From positions 8,372,001 to 8,436,000 of the forward strand of contig OU612065.1 of the NCBI GenBank assembly GCA_914767715.1: 64,000 nt of DNA. The letters run 5' to 3'. Below are positions 13,386-25,500 of this stretch, piece after piece. Source of the stretch: Membranipora membranacea. Its lineage: Eukaryota; Bryozoa; Gymnolaemata; Cheilostomatida; Membraniporidae. The notes beneath the pieces were generated by a model, which saw only the letters and a list, made by a program, of their open reading frames with translations, had not been told where the DNA came from and ran no database searches. The first letter of the stretch is position 1. Each line of letters opens with the position of its first letter. A program made the translations under genes and the position numbers.

Positions 13386-13751
13386 CATGGCTTCCGAAAT
13401 CACAGACTTCAGTGAGATCAGGATACGGCAAGTCCGGCTGTCACTTATTGCGTACACAAACAGCTACGATCAAGTTGTATTAGCAACTGTGTATTTATGT
13501 ACACTCACAGCTTAGTGTCAATACTGTGGTGCGAATATCATGTTCTAAGCCGGACGTGGGAAATTGATTTTCGCCTTCAATATCTGTTCAATCCTATTAC
13601 TTTATATTGTTTTGAAATATGAGCTGACTTGATATTTTTACCAATACAAGCAATGATCTCCGCAATGTCATCTTAGGTTTAGAATGGTGCAAAAGACAAA
13701 AGGTATTACATGAAAATGTTAAAATTGGTTGGTCTTCTCAATCTTATGTAC

Positions 13752-13757
13752 AATAAA
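13752..13757 (+). terminator. Poly(A) signal for SYD-1
   Basis: AATAAA lies about 370 bases after the SYD-1 stop codon on the same strand. It is the first canonical signal I see there. Confidence 0.55.
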
Positions 13758-14384
13758 TATACATTGTGCAGCATTCAGCCTATTTGTTGAGTAGTGTAAA
13801 TAATCAACAGAAACAACTCACAGCAAAATTAGCTAAGCTTGAGCTGTTGTCTTTAAGTTCCAATTTCCACAATTTAACAATACGTGTTCATTATTATTGT
13901 GCGTCAGGATATCATAAGATATTGTATCTTGATAATTCTTTGCTACCTCATTCCCCAACCTCATTATGTCATACAAAATGAACTATGAAATGGTGACTAA
14001 AATATTGTAGTAATGACACGGCTGGGATCACAGACAAGGTTATGGCAAATTGCACTGAATGTTTTTTATTGATTACGTATGTGGCAAGGATGCGCTCTAT
14101 TTTAATTTCTTGTTCAATGAAATGTCACTCATGAAGTCAAGATTATTTATATCATTTGCCTCTGTCAGGTGAGGTTTAGACATATAAATGCTATTTTTAG
14201 GGATGAAGAATATCTGTTTTTAGGCAGTTATGCTCTGGGTTATAAAATGGATGTTCGAATACACACTATATGAGCCTATGGTCTCTTTTAATCTGACGTA
14301 TCTGACCGGTGAAAGTGTGTGGCCTGTGAGCTCTTATTTTTGTACAGATTTATCAAAAGACAATGATTGGCTATAGCCTAATTA

Positions 14385-14404
14385 CATATATATATATATA
14401 TATA
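14385..14404. repeat. (TA)n microsatellite
   Basis: An uninterrupted run of about ten TA units in intergenic DNA. Confidence 0.9.
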
Positions 14405-14898
14405 CATTTTTATTGCAACAACCATCATCCGAAGATGTTCTCCCTGATGTGCAAAGAAAACAAAAAACAAAAAAAATCGAAATAAAATCATGAATGAACA
14501 AAATATTCTTTATGAAATTATTTGGTTGGATAATAAATAAGAATGCGCAGCTACAAAAATCTTCATATCATGGTTAGGATTCAGACAGAAAATAAGCAAA
14601 TAACAAGCTGAATGACCAACATTCTTATTTAGAGCTATTTCTCATAATTGATCTGGTGAATAAGTCTTCGAGCTTTGGACAAACTCGCTGGTTTTCTCGG
14701 GGAGGGCGGGATTCCAACTCCCACCCATCCTGGTGTATTTACCAGAATAAACTAGGAGTCAGTCTGAGTTATGGCACCTTTGCTAAAAAGTGGATAACTC
14801 CTTTATCAAAACTAAATATTTCAAAACATACCAATTAGCTAACAAGGGTTTGAGCAGGGAGAATTCTCCCTGGTTTGAGTCATTACAGATGTAGTCGT

Positions 14899-14962
14899 AG
14901 TGCTCAGATGACTCCAATGCGAGTTAGTGGCTAACAACTCGCGTTGGAGCAGTCTGAGCACT
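14899..14962. repeat. Imperfect 27-bp-arm hairpin
   Basis: The left arm at about 14899-14925 (AGTGCTCAGATGACTCCAAT...) and the right arm ending near 14962 are inverted copies with a few mismatches around a short loop. Flanking sequence is also duplicated imperfectly (ATTACAGATGTAGTC and ATTGCAGATGCTAGTC), so this is probably an old foldback insertion. Confidence 0.5.
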
Positions 14963-15153
14963 TAGACTATTGCAGATGCTAGTCCAAGCTGTAAATTTTT
15001 TTAGCACAGCAACTCAAATCTATGTGCTAGTTGGAAACCAAACCTGGCATTGTCCACCTCCTCTTTCTTTAGTATAACCGCCCTAATGATTAATAAAATT
15101 TTAACTTGAATCTGATCATTCACAAAGCGTCACAAACACACACAATAGTATTA

Positions 15154-15192
<39 letters not shown>
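15154..15192. repeat. (GATT)n microsatellite
   Basis: About ten tandem GATT units lie in intergenic DNA. Confidence 0.92.
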
Positions 15193-15196
<4 letters not shown>

Positions 15197-15677
15197 TATT
15201 TGTCACTCGCATACAAGTATGTTGCGAAATTCGGTGTTTGATACACTGCTGTTCAAATGGAGCAAAGAGAAAAAAAAAAGTACATGAAGAAAAACTGACA
15301 TCTCATCGTGGATTGGGTTTAAATAATATTATTGAGGGATAAAATCATGTTGCGTAAAAAACTGTCTCTCCCCCAAGAAGACCTATATTTTATTGTCCTG
15401 TATCTTCCTCATATTAAGATGTTTATGTGATCACGTTCGGGTTTCCAGTGGTGCTAAAGTGCAATTTGTCACACTGATGTATTACTGAACATCGTTATCA
15501 CAGAAATGGTGGAATAGCGCAAAACAAAAATTCTGATCTCAAATTTTGACATGGCAGGTACAAAATACAGACCTCGGAACTACGGAGCTAGATTTGAATT
15601 TATCATATAATTATCATCTATAACTCAATAGGTAGAGGCGCTGGCGTTGCATGTGAGTCGGCAGATTAAATACCATG

Positions 15678-15923
15678 AGTGATGCTTTTTAAAGCAAATT
15701 ATCAATATCACTCCGCACAATTATCACTCATTTGGTCTTTCACTTAGACAAATTCGTTCTCAGTTTGTTCACTCAGAGAATATTTATAGTTTCATCAATG
15801 AGTGAGCAATTGAAGAGCAGGGCCCCGGGCCGGTCATGCCAATGACTCCACGGTCTTGCTCACTCACTGATTGATCAGGTAGTGTCGTAGTGATTTCTGC
15901 TGTGTTGAATTGAAAGACCCTCC
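15678..15923. mobile_element. MITE family copy 1 (GGTCTTTCAATTAGA type)
   Basis: This stretch aligns by eye along most of its length with 17124-17385: AGTGAT..TTTAAAGCAA, ATTATCACTCA, GGTCTTTCA, TCACTCAGAGAAT, then TTGAATTGAAAGACCC at the right end. The left terminal inverted repeat has decayed. No coding potential. Confidence 0.6.
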
Positions 15924-16621
15924 AGTGTTGCCATTGTTCTAAGAAGCTGGTCATTTTGCAATTATTTAGCTCAATCCATCCTTGCATCTTGAGTTATCTT
16001 TCCATCCTGTTTTATTTTATGGGAGCACAACTTCCTCACTTTTAATTAAAATAGCTGAATATCAATACCAGCAATAGTTAACTTGTTTGGGACTCACAAA
16101 TATTAACCCAAACATGTCAACTTCCGGAACTTTGGATATCAGCCTAATAAGAATGAGTCACAAGTGTGGGATTTAAAAGAAACATTTATTTACTCACAAA
16201 CTCTTGTGATTACAATGATACAATGATGTGGAAGTTGAAAGTTTATTAGTGTACAAAGTCGAAACTGCCTAACATTAAAACAACATAGTGGGAATACTGT
16301 GAGGTTCTGCCTTCAACAAAGTGAGTAACGTACAACAACACATTTGGCTCTACATCAGATTTGTAGTTGTGTGAGACTTAGTTTCCTTCCGAGGACAATC
16401 AGGGACACCAAGGGTACCACAAGTTAAATCCAAAGACAGCATCTAGCTGGAAATAAAGTGATGACTGACAACACTAAACAGCATACAGCTGTAACCCCCG
16501 TTAACCATTAAACACACTGTTAATCATGAGGCACTCCTTTAACTTTTAGTTCCTGAGTGTACGAAGTCTTCAAAGGTATTCAAAGGTAAAAGTCCTGCTC
16601 AGCTGGAGACTGGAGTTCATT

Positions 16622-16673
16622 TAGCCTGTCTTGACAAGCTCTCCCCGAAACAAAGCTTGTCAAGACAGGCTAG
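16622..16673. mobile_element. 52-bp hairpin with 8-bp direct repeats
   Basis: Perfect 19-bp arms (TAGCCTGTCTTGACAAGCT and its inverse) enclose a 13-bp loop. The insert is flanked by AGTTCATT at 16614-16621 and 16674-16681. This looks like a minimal foldback transposon insertion. Confidence 0.6.
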
Positions 16674-17123
16674 AGTTCATTGGGCTTTGGCTGGACTCAG
16701 TCAGAGGAAAAATTAAAATAGTTAGAAACACTCTCATCAACCACTCAACCACCCCTTGCATAAACCAACTTACCTTCTCAGATGATACTCTTATCTGAAT
16801 AGTTAGTTGATTTGTTGGATGAAGGTAATGATATAACTTTGCTGCAAAGGTTTTACCAACCAAAGCAAGGTGCAAGATGTTTTAATTTGGATAGTTCCAT
16901 TCTCCCTGGGCCAACCACATGAGGTTATATGTGTAAAGCAAAGTATTGAAGTCCCACAAAGTTCTATCTCCCAGTCAATCTGAATCTACACTATCATTAC
17001 TACTTACCTACTCCCACCACATATGGTCGTATGTATCAATGTGAATCTGCAGAAGTGCAGTTCGCTGATAGTGATAGAAAACCTGCCATCTAACGGATGT
17101 GTGAAATAGAGTTTAGGCCCACT

Positions 17124-17385
17124 CTGGGGGGTCTTTCAATTAGAAAGAGTGATCCTTTACTAAAGCAAGTTATCACTATCACATCACTATCACATCGCTC
17201 AAAATTATCACTCACTTGGTGTTTCAATTAGAGAAGATCGCTCCCAAATCGCTCACTCAGAATGTATATAGTTCCATCAAGTGACTGAGCGATCTGAAAG
17301 CGAGACCCCTAGCAGGTATCGCTCACTCAGTGAGTGAGCGATAATATTGCGATTTTGGCTGTTTCTAATTGAAAGACCCCCCCAG
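17124..17385. mobile_element. MITE family copy 2, most complete
   Basis: Terminal inverted repeats of about 22 bp (CTGGGGGGTCTTTCAATTAG at the left, its inverse at the right) bound about 260 bp without coding potential. The interior repeats short motifs such as TCGCTCACTCA in both orientations. Related copies lie at 15678-15923 and 22359-22484, so this is a dispersed non-autonomous DNA transposon family. Confidence 0.7.
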
Positions 17386-17757
17386 AATCACCCACGCTAC
17401 AGCCAACCTAACTGTAAAATTAGTAAATTTGGCAAGGACTTAGGCATGCATTGCAAATGATCGCAACAGTGAGAAATGAAAGCATCCTGATATACTCTCC
17501 CGATTGGTGGTGTAATCAGGATGGCTGTACATGGACAAATATGTCAATAACGAACATTGATGAACAATTCATTAGGACTTCTTTGTCATTTTGATATGCC
17601 AAGTAAAGTAAGGATATTTTCCATGTCATTTCATGACCTCATTATTCTCTGACCGTTTGGCTAACAAGGACACTCTATCATTTTGTATCCTAGTGATCTG
17701 ATAACACTCAGTAGTATTTATTGTGATATCTTTTGTTTGACAGCACAAGACACAGTC

Positions 17758-18981
17758 ATGTCTGGATCGTTCCGGAGCTCGGTTTGGGATCCATCATTAA
17801 TAATCTCACAGATAATATGTATGCAGGCAGTCTATTATATATCTCTTGGAGCCTGGATTATAATACTAGATCTCATTCTTCATTCAGATCTTACTTTAGG
17901 ACAAATTTATAATTTTGAAGTGAGTATTATCAGAAACTAATTAATTAGGCTACATATTGAAAAGAAGAGGGAACATCTGATTCTGCTAGCCTAGCGACTC
18001 ATAAATGAGCAGTGAATGACTTTGTAACTCTTACCAACTATCTTTTACCTTTCATATACAATCATGTACTCCACACTGTCCATAATCACAGCCACATAAC
18101 GATGGTCCCATATTTAGTCATTCCGAATGTATTTCTTTATCACTGATCTATTGTTGTGCTAGAACGCCCACAGAGAGCTCTTCAAATTTACATGGTTTTC
18201 AAAGCTTAGACGAGAATACTTCTCTGCACTAAGTAGTGTACATGATTGACTGTTTTAACATCATTGTCATTTATGTTTTATTCAGAGCTTTCAGCTTAAA
18301 AATGGAATAACAGTTCTATGTGCGTATATACTCAATGCTATAACTGGGTAAGCAAGATTTTCAGTATATAATTTAAACCAGTGAAAACATAATTGACCCT
18401 TAAACTGATTGTTGCCCAGTAGGAAGTGTCCAGCTAGAGTGATACTGGGTTTTCCTTTCCGCTGTAAATTGATAACTGACAAGCTTGCAACCACATAAAG
18501 ATTGAACTGGCAATGACTGAAGTTCACCTACCTGCTTTGAGATCGAGCTTGACTGAAAAGTTATGAGTTCACACATCTGTCAAGAAAACACTGATGTAAA
18601 GTTCAAATGGTCATTTTACACCGTAGCATAACCGTGCATTGTCGCAGCTGGACATAACCTAAAGATATCATACGAGCAGGCTGCTGCTTAATCCGATGGA
18701 GTCAAGATTTCCGCTGATATTATTCTCTCTTGTTTTGCAGGGCTCTTGGGCTATGGTATATAATCAAAAGAACAAAGCAGTGCTTAGATTTCACATTGAC
18801 TGTTTATTTAATACACTTCACTGTCTGCTGTTTATATAACGGGAGGATCCCATCGTCGATATCCTGGTGGCTCAGTAACATTGTGGTGATCGTTATAATG
18901 ACTGTGTTAGGGGAGTTCTTATGTATGCGGACAGAAATGAAGGAGATACCTCTGGGTACCTCCAGCAGGGTAGATTTGTAG
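17758..18981 (+). CDS. SYS1: SYS1 Golgi membrane protein
   Basis: Three coding exons, 17758-17919, 18286-18347 and 18741-18981, join in phase to 154 residues; human SYS1 has 156. The start MSGSFRSSVWDPSLIISQI, the central KRTKQCLDFTLTVYLIHF and the end GEFLCMRTEMKEIPLGTSS are diagnostic. Four hydrophobic segments fit the family's polytopic topology. SYS1 is an integral membrane protein of the trans-Golgi that recruits the ARL3/ARFRP1 GTPase and so acts in endosome-to-Golgi trafficking. The ATG follows a TTGACAG acceptor by 14 bases, so a non-coding first exon lies upstream. AATAAA lies at 19001-19006. The gene is tail to tail with BOP1. Confidence 0.95.
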
Positions 18982-19000
18982 CACATAATTATATAATCTG

Positions 19001-19006
19001 AATAAA
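19001..19006 (+). terminator. Poly(A) signal for SYS1
   Basis: AATAAA begins 20 bases after the SYS1 stop codon. Confidence 0.7.
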
Positions 19007-19457
19007 GGATGTTTGGAGTGTGAAAAATGCTGGCACTCGAATGTAGGGGACATATTCCTAATTTATACACCTCTTATACCTATACCACCAATAGTCAATA
19101 TGGTGTTGTGATTTGTATGGACCATGTATACCTCCATTTTGCTGGTCAACAGGTTTTCACCTCATTTTGAAAATTTTTCCTTGCTGCCGATTGCTTCGTT
19201 TGTTCTTATACTGACGGATTTATCTTCTGATGAACCATTATTACCATTTTATCCGTAGTCTTGTTTGGTGCTCAGTTTCGTTGTCGATGGTAATTGTTCA
19301 TCAACCAATGGGTGCAAAGTTTACTCAAACTTCACATGAAATTTTCGGTTGTATAATCTCAAGAATGTGATTTATTTATGATAATATAAAACTGTAACAA
19401 AAAAGCTCTAGAAATGTGCATAGCCAGGATAACAGCTGCATTCCTTGTGGATTTTAA

Positions 19458-19463
19458 TTTATT
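19458..19463 (-). terminator. Poly(A) signal for BOP1
   Basis: AATAAA on the minus strand, about 95 bases downstream of the BOP1 stop codon. Confidence 0.6.
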
Positions 19464-19557
19464 TTGAGTTTCCTATAAGTAAGGATGGAAGCTACTGTAC
19501 TATAGTAAATCATCGCCATCGCCCCTCGGACTGATAGATATTCATAATACTAGACTA

Positions 19558-22500
19558 TCAGGAGAATAATCTTATGGTGTTGTCTGCACCACTTGTTAGT
19601 AACCAAGGCTGTGTCGGATGGAATTGACAGTCTATAGCACTTAGTCCATTCGCTGTCTTGTGTCCTCTCAATACTTTCACTGGTACGATCAGTGGATTTT
19701 GCATCAGATCACTGTGAATATAAAATAATGGTTGTTGAAATCACAGGGGAATCATCATTTTGACACCACAACACAGAAATCGACCAATATGTACATAGCG
19801 GATAGGTGATGACTTTCTTGGCTGATGGTAACTTATAAATGAAGTAAAACACAAGCAGTTTGTTCTTGTACTTGTAGTTATTGCAACCCTTTGTACTTCA
19901 ATAAGACAGCTTGAATTAACAGTATCAGTATCTTTTATGTACCAGTCTAGTCACAATCTTCATTTGGAGTAAACATATATAACTTACTTATATACCATTC
20001 CGTGACACACCACCACACTACCATCATCTGATGTGGAGGCAAACAGAGGGTACTTCTTGTGAAAAGCTACATTCCTAATAGCCTTCTTTTGATGCCTAAA
20101 AAAATCCACATGGCATATATTACATGGTGAGAATGGACTATTTATAAGCGCAGTCACAGTTTGATGCACTTCTCACAAACATCAACAACAACAGAAATAC
20201 TCACTTGAGTGTTTGATATGGTTTTGTAGATAGATCCATATCGAACCAGTGTAGTCTGCAGTCATAACTTCCAGTAATGACATTATCTCCACCTGGATGA
20301 ATAGCCATACTTGATATCCATTTACAATTGGCCTGTAGTTTTCGCGCCATTTCTTGTTTGAGTAGGTTATATACTCGGATATATCTCTGGGTCTGTTGAG
20401 AAAGAGAAAATGGTTTACAGTGTGATGAAATAGTTATTTTGTCTGAGGAGTTATCTGCTCCGCGTGCAGCATCAGATAACTCCTCAATCTCAGGATATTC
20501 CTAGCACCCTTAGCCATCATAATACAGAATGGTGACTTTGATTACATAATTTCCTGATGACACTTTACTTTGTGAAATTAGGAATGTTCCCTACACAGAT
20601 TCAAAAAGCAACCAACATCACAAGATATAAAGCGAGATTTTAAACAGCCATTTTTAATCAACCAGTTTTCATGTCCAAGAGGTTGACGTGTTTTGTATTT
20701 AATTGTTTTATTTAATGTGCAAAACCAATAGACTTAATAATTATATTATACATGATTCACAGGCAAAACCCTAACATGATAACCAATAAACTTACCGCAA
20801 CAAACAGGAAAGGTTTGTTGGGATGGAAGAGAGTACATTGCACCAGCCCCTTAGGTTTACTGAATGGACACTGTGACCTGCGTTTAGATATCTGATGTAT
20901 TATCACAGACTGATTACCCGCGTCGTTCAATGTGACAGCAAAATAATCTCCCTTCACATGCCAGGTGACTTGTGATACCATCTAAAATTAATAAAAGATA
21001 AAGATCGCTAATGAATTTCCATTAATCGGTTCATGGAAAGATTGTGGAAAGTAGAGACTTGAGGATGGAAAGAAATGAGAAGAGGGTTTTTAAAAAAAAA
21101 AACAGAGATAAACTTGCTCAATTGGTTTGATAACAAAAAATGGTTATCTTTAGTAGCAAATGTATTTTATTTGACCAGAACCAGTAAATAAATAACTTGT
21201 GTTATATGTACACTGTAGTTGAATATAAATACCTCTATGACTTCATGTAATAATGCCGCAGATGCGTGGGTTTCAGAAGGACACCCTACTAAATGCTTGT
21301 ATAAGCATAAATTTCATGTTTCAATTACCTCATCATCTACTTGCGACATTCAATCTTATTCTGGTCTTTCCTGATGTGGGGAGGGGTAAGCAATGGATTA
21401 GAAGACAACTGGGCTGATTGTCAGCAGTCTTACCTTGTTGTGAGTGATAGTCATTCTGGTACAGTTATCTACATACTCCTGACTGCTGCTATCCGTACAT
21501 TCATTCCACTGAGCTACAGATCCTGCAAAATCAATTGTGTCATACAAAAATAAAATTCTATCATCCACATTTTTATCCAAGCAGATCTCTAAATCTTAGT
21601 CAGCAATGTGCTTCATGTGGTGAAAGTTGGCTGTGCCCCTGACACAATCCATTATTCTTTCTTTTGTTGTCATGTGTATGATAAGTTGTTGAAAGTCTGT
21701 TATTTGCTGCACGTCTGTTGTTTGGTTGCATATCCGCTTGGGCATAAACGGAATGAAACAAGAAAACTTGGCCTTACTTACATCACAGCATGATAGTTAT
21801 AGAAGAGGCACGGCAAGATCACATGCAGCACATTAAGATTATATCTGCCAACAAGTAATGAAGACATCCCTTAGGTAAGACCAATAAATGCATCATCATT
21901 CTTATTTAATTGGTTGTGTTCAACACTTTACCTGATGCCCTCTCCAGGTTCTCGTTTTCTGTTATCAGTTCATCTGTTCGGCCGATCACAAGCTTGTCTC
22001 CTAGCTGAGGATTGATAAGTACCACACTCTGCCCACTGCAAGGGAAATATTTCAACTTTAATATCATGTTCACGCCGTGAAATTTACCATGGAAATCTAC
22101 CATACAAAGATGAGTAATTTCCAGCCAGCAGTATGGTAACAAAGGTTACAACAGTTAGTTATAACTCAATAATGACACACCTACATTTATTGATATACGG
22201 AAATCAACTATGGAAAGGCGCTTGGCTAATAACGTCTTTGCTTTCACAAACATGTTGACAGTCAGAAACCTAAAGCCTGGTTCCCACCATTATCCTAACA
22301 TCTCACAAAACATTTAGAATAAGCAAGTCTTCAATAAAGCCAATTATCAGATTGGTGTTGGTCTTTCAATTAGACAAATTAATTCCCAAATCGCTCACTC
22401 TGAATGTACATAGTTCCACCAATGAGTAGGTAATTTGTGAGATGACGATTTTGGCTGTTTTTAGTTGAAAGTTGAAAGACCCCACTGGATCATAAGCCAA

Positions 22501-25500
22501 TTAAACCGCAGTTGATCCTCTCAGAAAAGTTGGCAAGTTTAAGGAGTTTTGCAATACAAGCAACAGAGGAGTATGTATGTTGGATGATGCGTGTTCCAAT
22601 TTGGTACCATCAAGAAAGATTTTAATATTCATTTTGTACCACAGGAAAAGTTATATGATGTTTGAAAACTTTTGTAACAGCAGAGAGTAGAGAGTAGGAA
22701 GAAGAGCCATGTGTGGTATGTATCAGTCATTCACTAACCTACTTTCTGTTAGAACCAAGCTACAGCAGTCTCGCACCAATGAACTAAACCTCAATGAACT
22801 AAACACCAATGAACTAAAGGTTTAGTTCATTGCTCTCACCTTCATTATCAAGTGCTGATCTTGCGCGTTATGTTAAAATGTTGTGCCAAAATTGCTATGT
22901 ACAAGAACCTTACGAAATGCAGTACTATGCTGCGCTCTGCTAAGATTGGCAAGATGATAATGGAAACCAGGCTTAACACAAAGTGGGAAATTTCCACCCT
23001 TATTATTCCATGTGGGCATAAATACTTTACCCTTCCACATACATATTTTTCCAGATTTGTGTGTTCAAGGTAAACAGCGGCTTCACTGAGGACAAGCCAC
23101 TCATTTAGCAGGTTATTACATGGCCTTATATGCAATTATCATTTCATACCTGATATAAGCCCTCTTTCAATACAATGCGATTTAACAGAACAAGAAACAG
23201 ATCAGCTAGGTAAATGCCACATTTTTAGAGATGAACTTTTCAGATCCCGGAGTTTACCTATGAGAAAGGTGCAAACTGACCCTAGATAAAATTTTACCTT
23301 CTTTCCTTATTCCTATTAACGCAAGATTCAAACATGGTAATGCCTCCGCATTGGTGGTTGCTGTCCATATATAGTTTGTAACCGTACAGCTGACATAAAT
23401 TTACATAACGAGGGTCAATGATGTGCATGCGCAGCACTGAGGCAAAGATGACCCTCAGCATTCGAAAGCAAGATATTCAACTGTCTGCTGTTGGTGGTCT
23501 AGTTATCTTCTCATGAGCATATCTAGCCATTTTTACTCATTTTTACATGTTAATCGAGCACCGGTTTTTGCTTGTTCCCTATGGCACATTTCTACCTCTT
23601 CCTGCAGTTATCGAAAACCAAAGTTTGCCTCTCCCATGCACATATGTGTTGAAAAGTTACTTGTAAGTTACATGTGGTCCCTACATCATCTGATATGTGG
23701 GTCATAAATAAAATAACGACTCTAAGAAGCTCCTGAGTCATCATTTTGTCAAAATTGAAAGAAGATGCCTCCCTGCATCCTGGCCAGTTGAGACCTCTGA
23801 CACAGATTTTTTTTCAGTTTTGCAGGCCTAAGTGTTCGTTTCTCAATGTTAGAAAGGGGTTTTCAAAATAGGTAAGGCTAATATATATAGACATGTGTAC
23901 TAAGAATACTTGCGCCTACGCATATTTATAGTTCCATCTATTTGTAATTCCTAACTGCTAACTTCCCACCACTAGGAATATATTTAACAATCACACGTGC
24001 ATGTGGGCATAGGAAAGTCATGAGGGCATTGATATACTCACGTGGCTATAGCTGCTAGTGATAAGCTCGAGTTGGGACACCAAGCGACACACTTCACTTT
24101 GTCTGTGAATGTCAAGGTCTTCATACATCGTCCGGTCTGCACCTCCCACAATTTAGCTGTCTTATCATCAGAGCCTTAGAATATTCAACAGGACAAAATA
24201 TGTAAAGTTCTGTAGCTTACTCTACCATGTTCTCCCTTAACCTTTTGACACATTGAGGTTACTTATAGCTGATATCTCATCATCATTGGTGACACATATA
24301 CTTAGAAACAAAGTCTCAAGCATTGCTTGAAAGCAACCAATACTTTTCTATGGAACATAGGTTGAAAAACCTTTGAAATAAGTTAAAGTTTGAAAACGAA
24401 AATTCAAACTTATAGTAGGTCAAACCATGGATACATGTTGATGAAACAAACTTGCTGATAACCAAAAGTGTGTGAGTTATCATGAAGGACTTACCTGAGA
24501 TCATCCATTGACCAGAGGGGTCTACAGAAATCTTTCGTACCAGGTCTGTGTGTCCAGTGAACACCTAAGGTAAAATATGACATTGCTAGTATATGGATGT
24601 TACTAGTCACAAAAAACATGCAGAAAGTTGTCTGCTGGCAACACCGACAAAGTGAGCTAGATGACCTGACCCACGTAAAAATTGGGAAAATTTTTCTCCG
24701 GACAAAATAGGAAACAGCTTGAATAAGACTAAAATTCTTTGGGCTTCCTTTCCAAAAAATTTCCGTTAACTGGTTCAACAGCTATTGATTGGGTACGAGA
24801 TGGAAATAAAACACATTAAAAAGTTTTGGGGAACTTGCTATTTAGACCAAAGTTTGTTGCTGTCAAGCCTAAGGTGATAGGTCATCAATAATGACAACAT
24901 ATTGTGTAGAAGTAAGATCAATCACCGACAGGCCATCTCCAAATATAAACATTATTATAAGTCATGTGACACGGATTGTGTCTTGTCAATATTAACTTAC
25001 AATAGCTTCAGTTGTTGGGAACGGCTGTAAATCTTTAGGCTGTGGCAGTTTTGGCACCAAATCTTCAGGATTGACATTCATCTGAAAACAAAAGAAACAA
25101 TATTTGAGAACAGGACAATTCCGATATGTAATGCTCAGTCACAGACATTGCATGTTCATCTTCAGGGTAATATACAAGACTACCAATATATCATAAACTT
25201 AGAGGAGCACAAAAATCACCATAACCGCTGTAAGTATAAGAACATAATGTCATCCTTAATCAATAATAATACATTTTATTGGTATCAATTGCAATGGTTT
25301 TTTTGAGGAAAACTCCTTTTTTTTCGGGCAACGTCATTTTGTCCGAATCACTTTTTGAGACATGTCGACTGCTCAGGTTAAGATAACAAAAAATGTCAGA
25401 GCGTAAAACTTCAACAAATTGTCCTTTTTATGGCATTCATAATTTGGAATTTACATATTTTATCATTCGTATCTAGAATAGTTCGAGGTAACCCCTAGCC

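Larger units (their letters stand above)
13758..17743. other. Intergenic region rich in small repeats
   Basis: I find no gene between the SYD-1 3' end and SYS1. The region holds a TA microsatellite (14385-14404), a GATT microsatellite (15154-15192), a large imperfect hairpin (14899-14962), two MITE copies (15678-15923 and 17124-17385) and a 52-bp hairpin with direct repeats (16622-16673). The SYS1 promoter and first non-coding exon should lie at the right end. Confidence 0.5.
18982..19557. other. Convergent 3' regions of SYS1 and BOP1
   Basis: This gap holds both 3' UTRs. A plus-strand AATAAA at 19001-19006 serves SYS1. A minus-strand AATAAA at 19458-19463 lies about 95 bases past the BOP1 stop. 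I see no other gene. Confidence 0.55.

Noticed and set aside
14660-14780. tRNA-like stretch with GGGATTCCAACTCCC
   Set aside because: It does not form a cloverleaf with acceptor, anticodon and T arms; I find no tRNA gene in the window.
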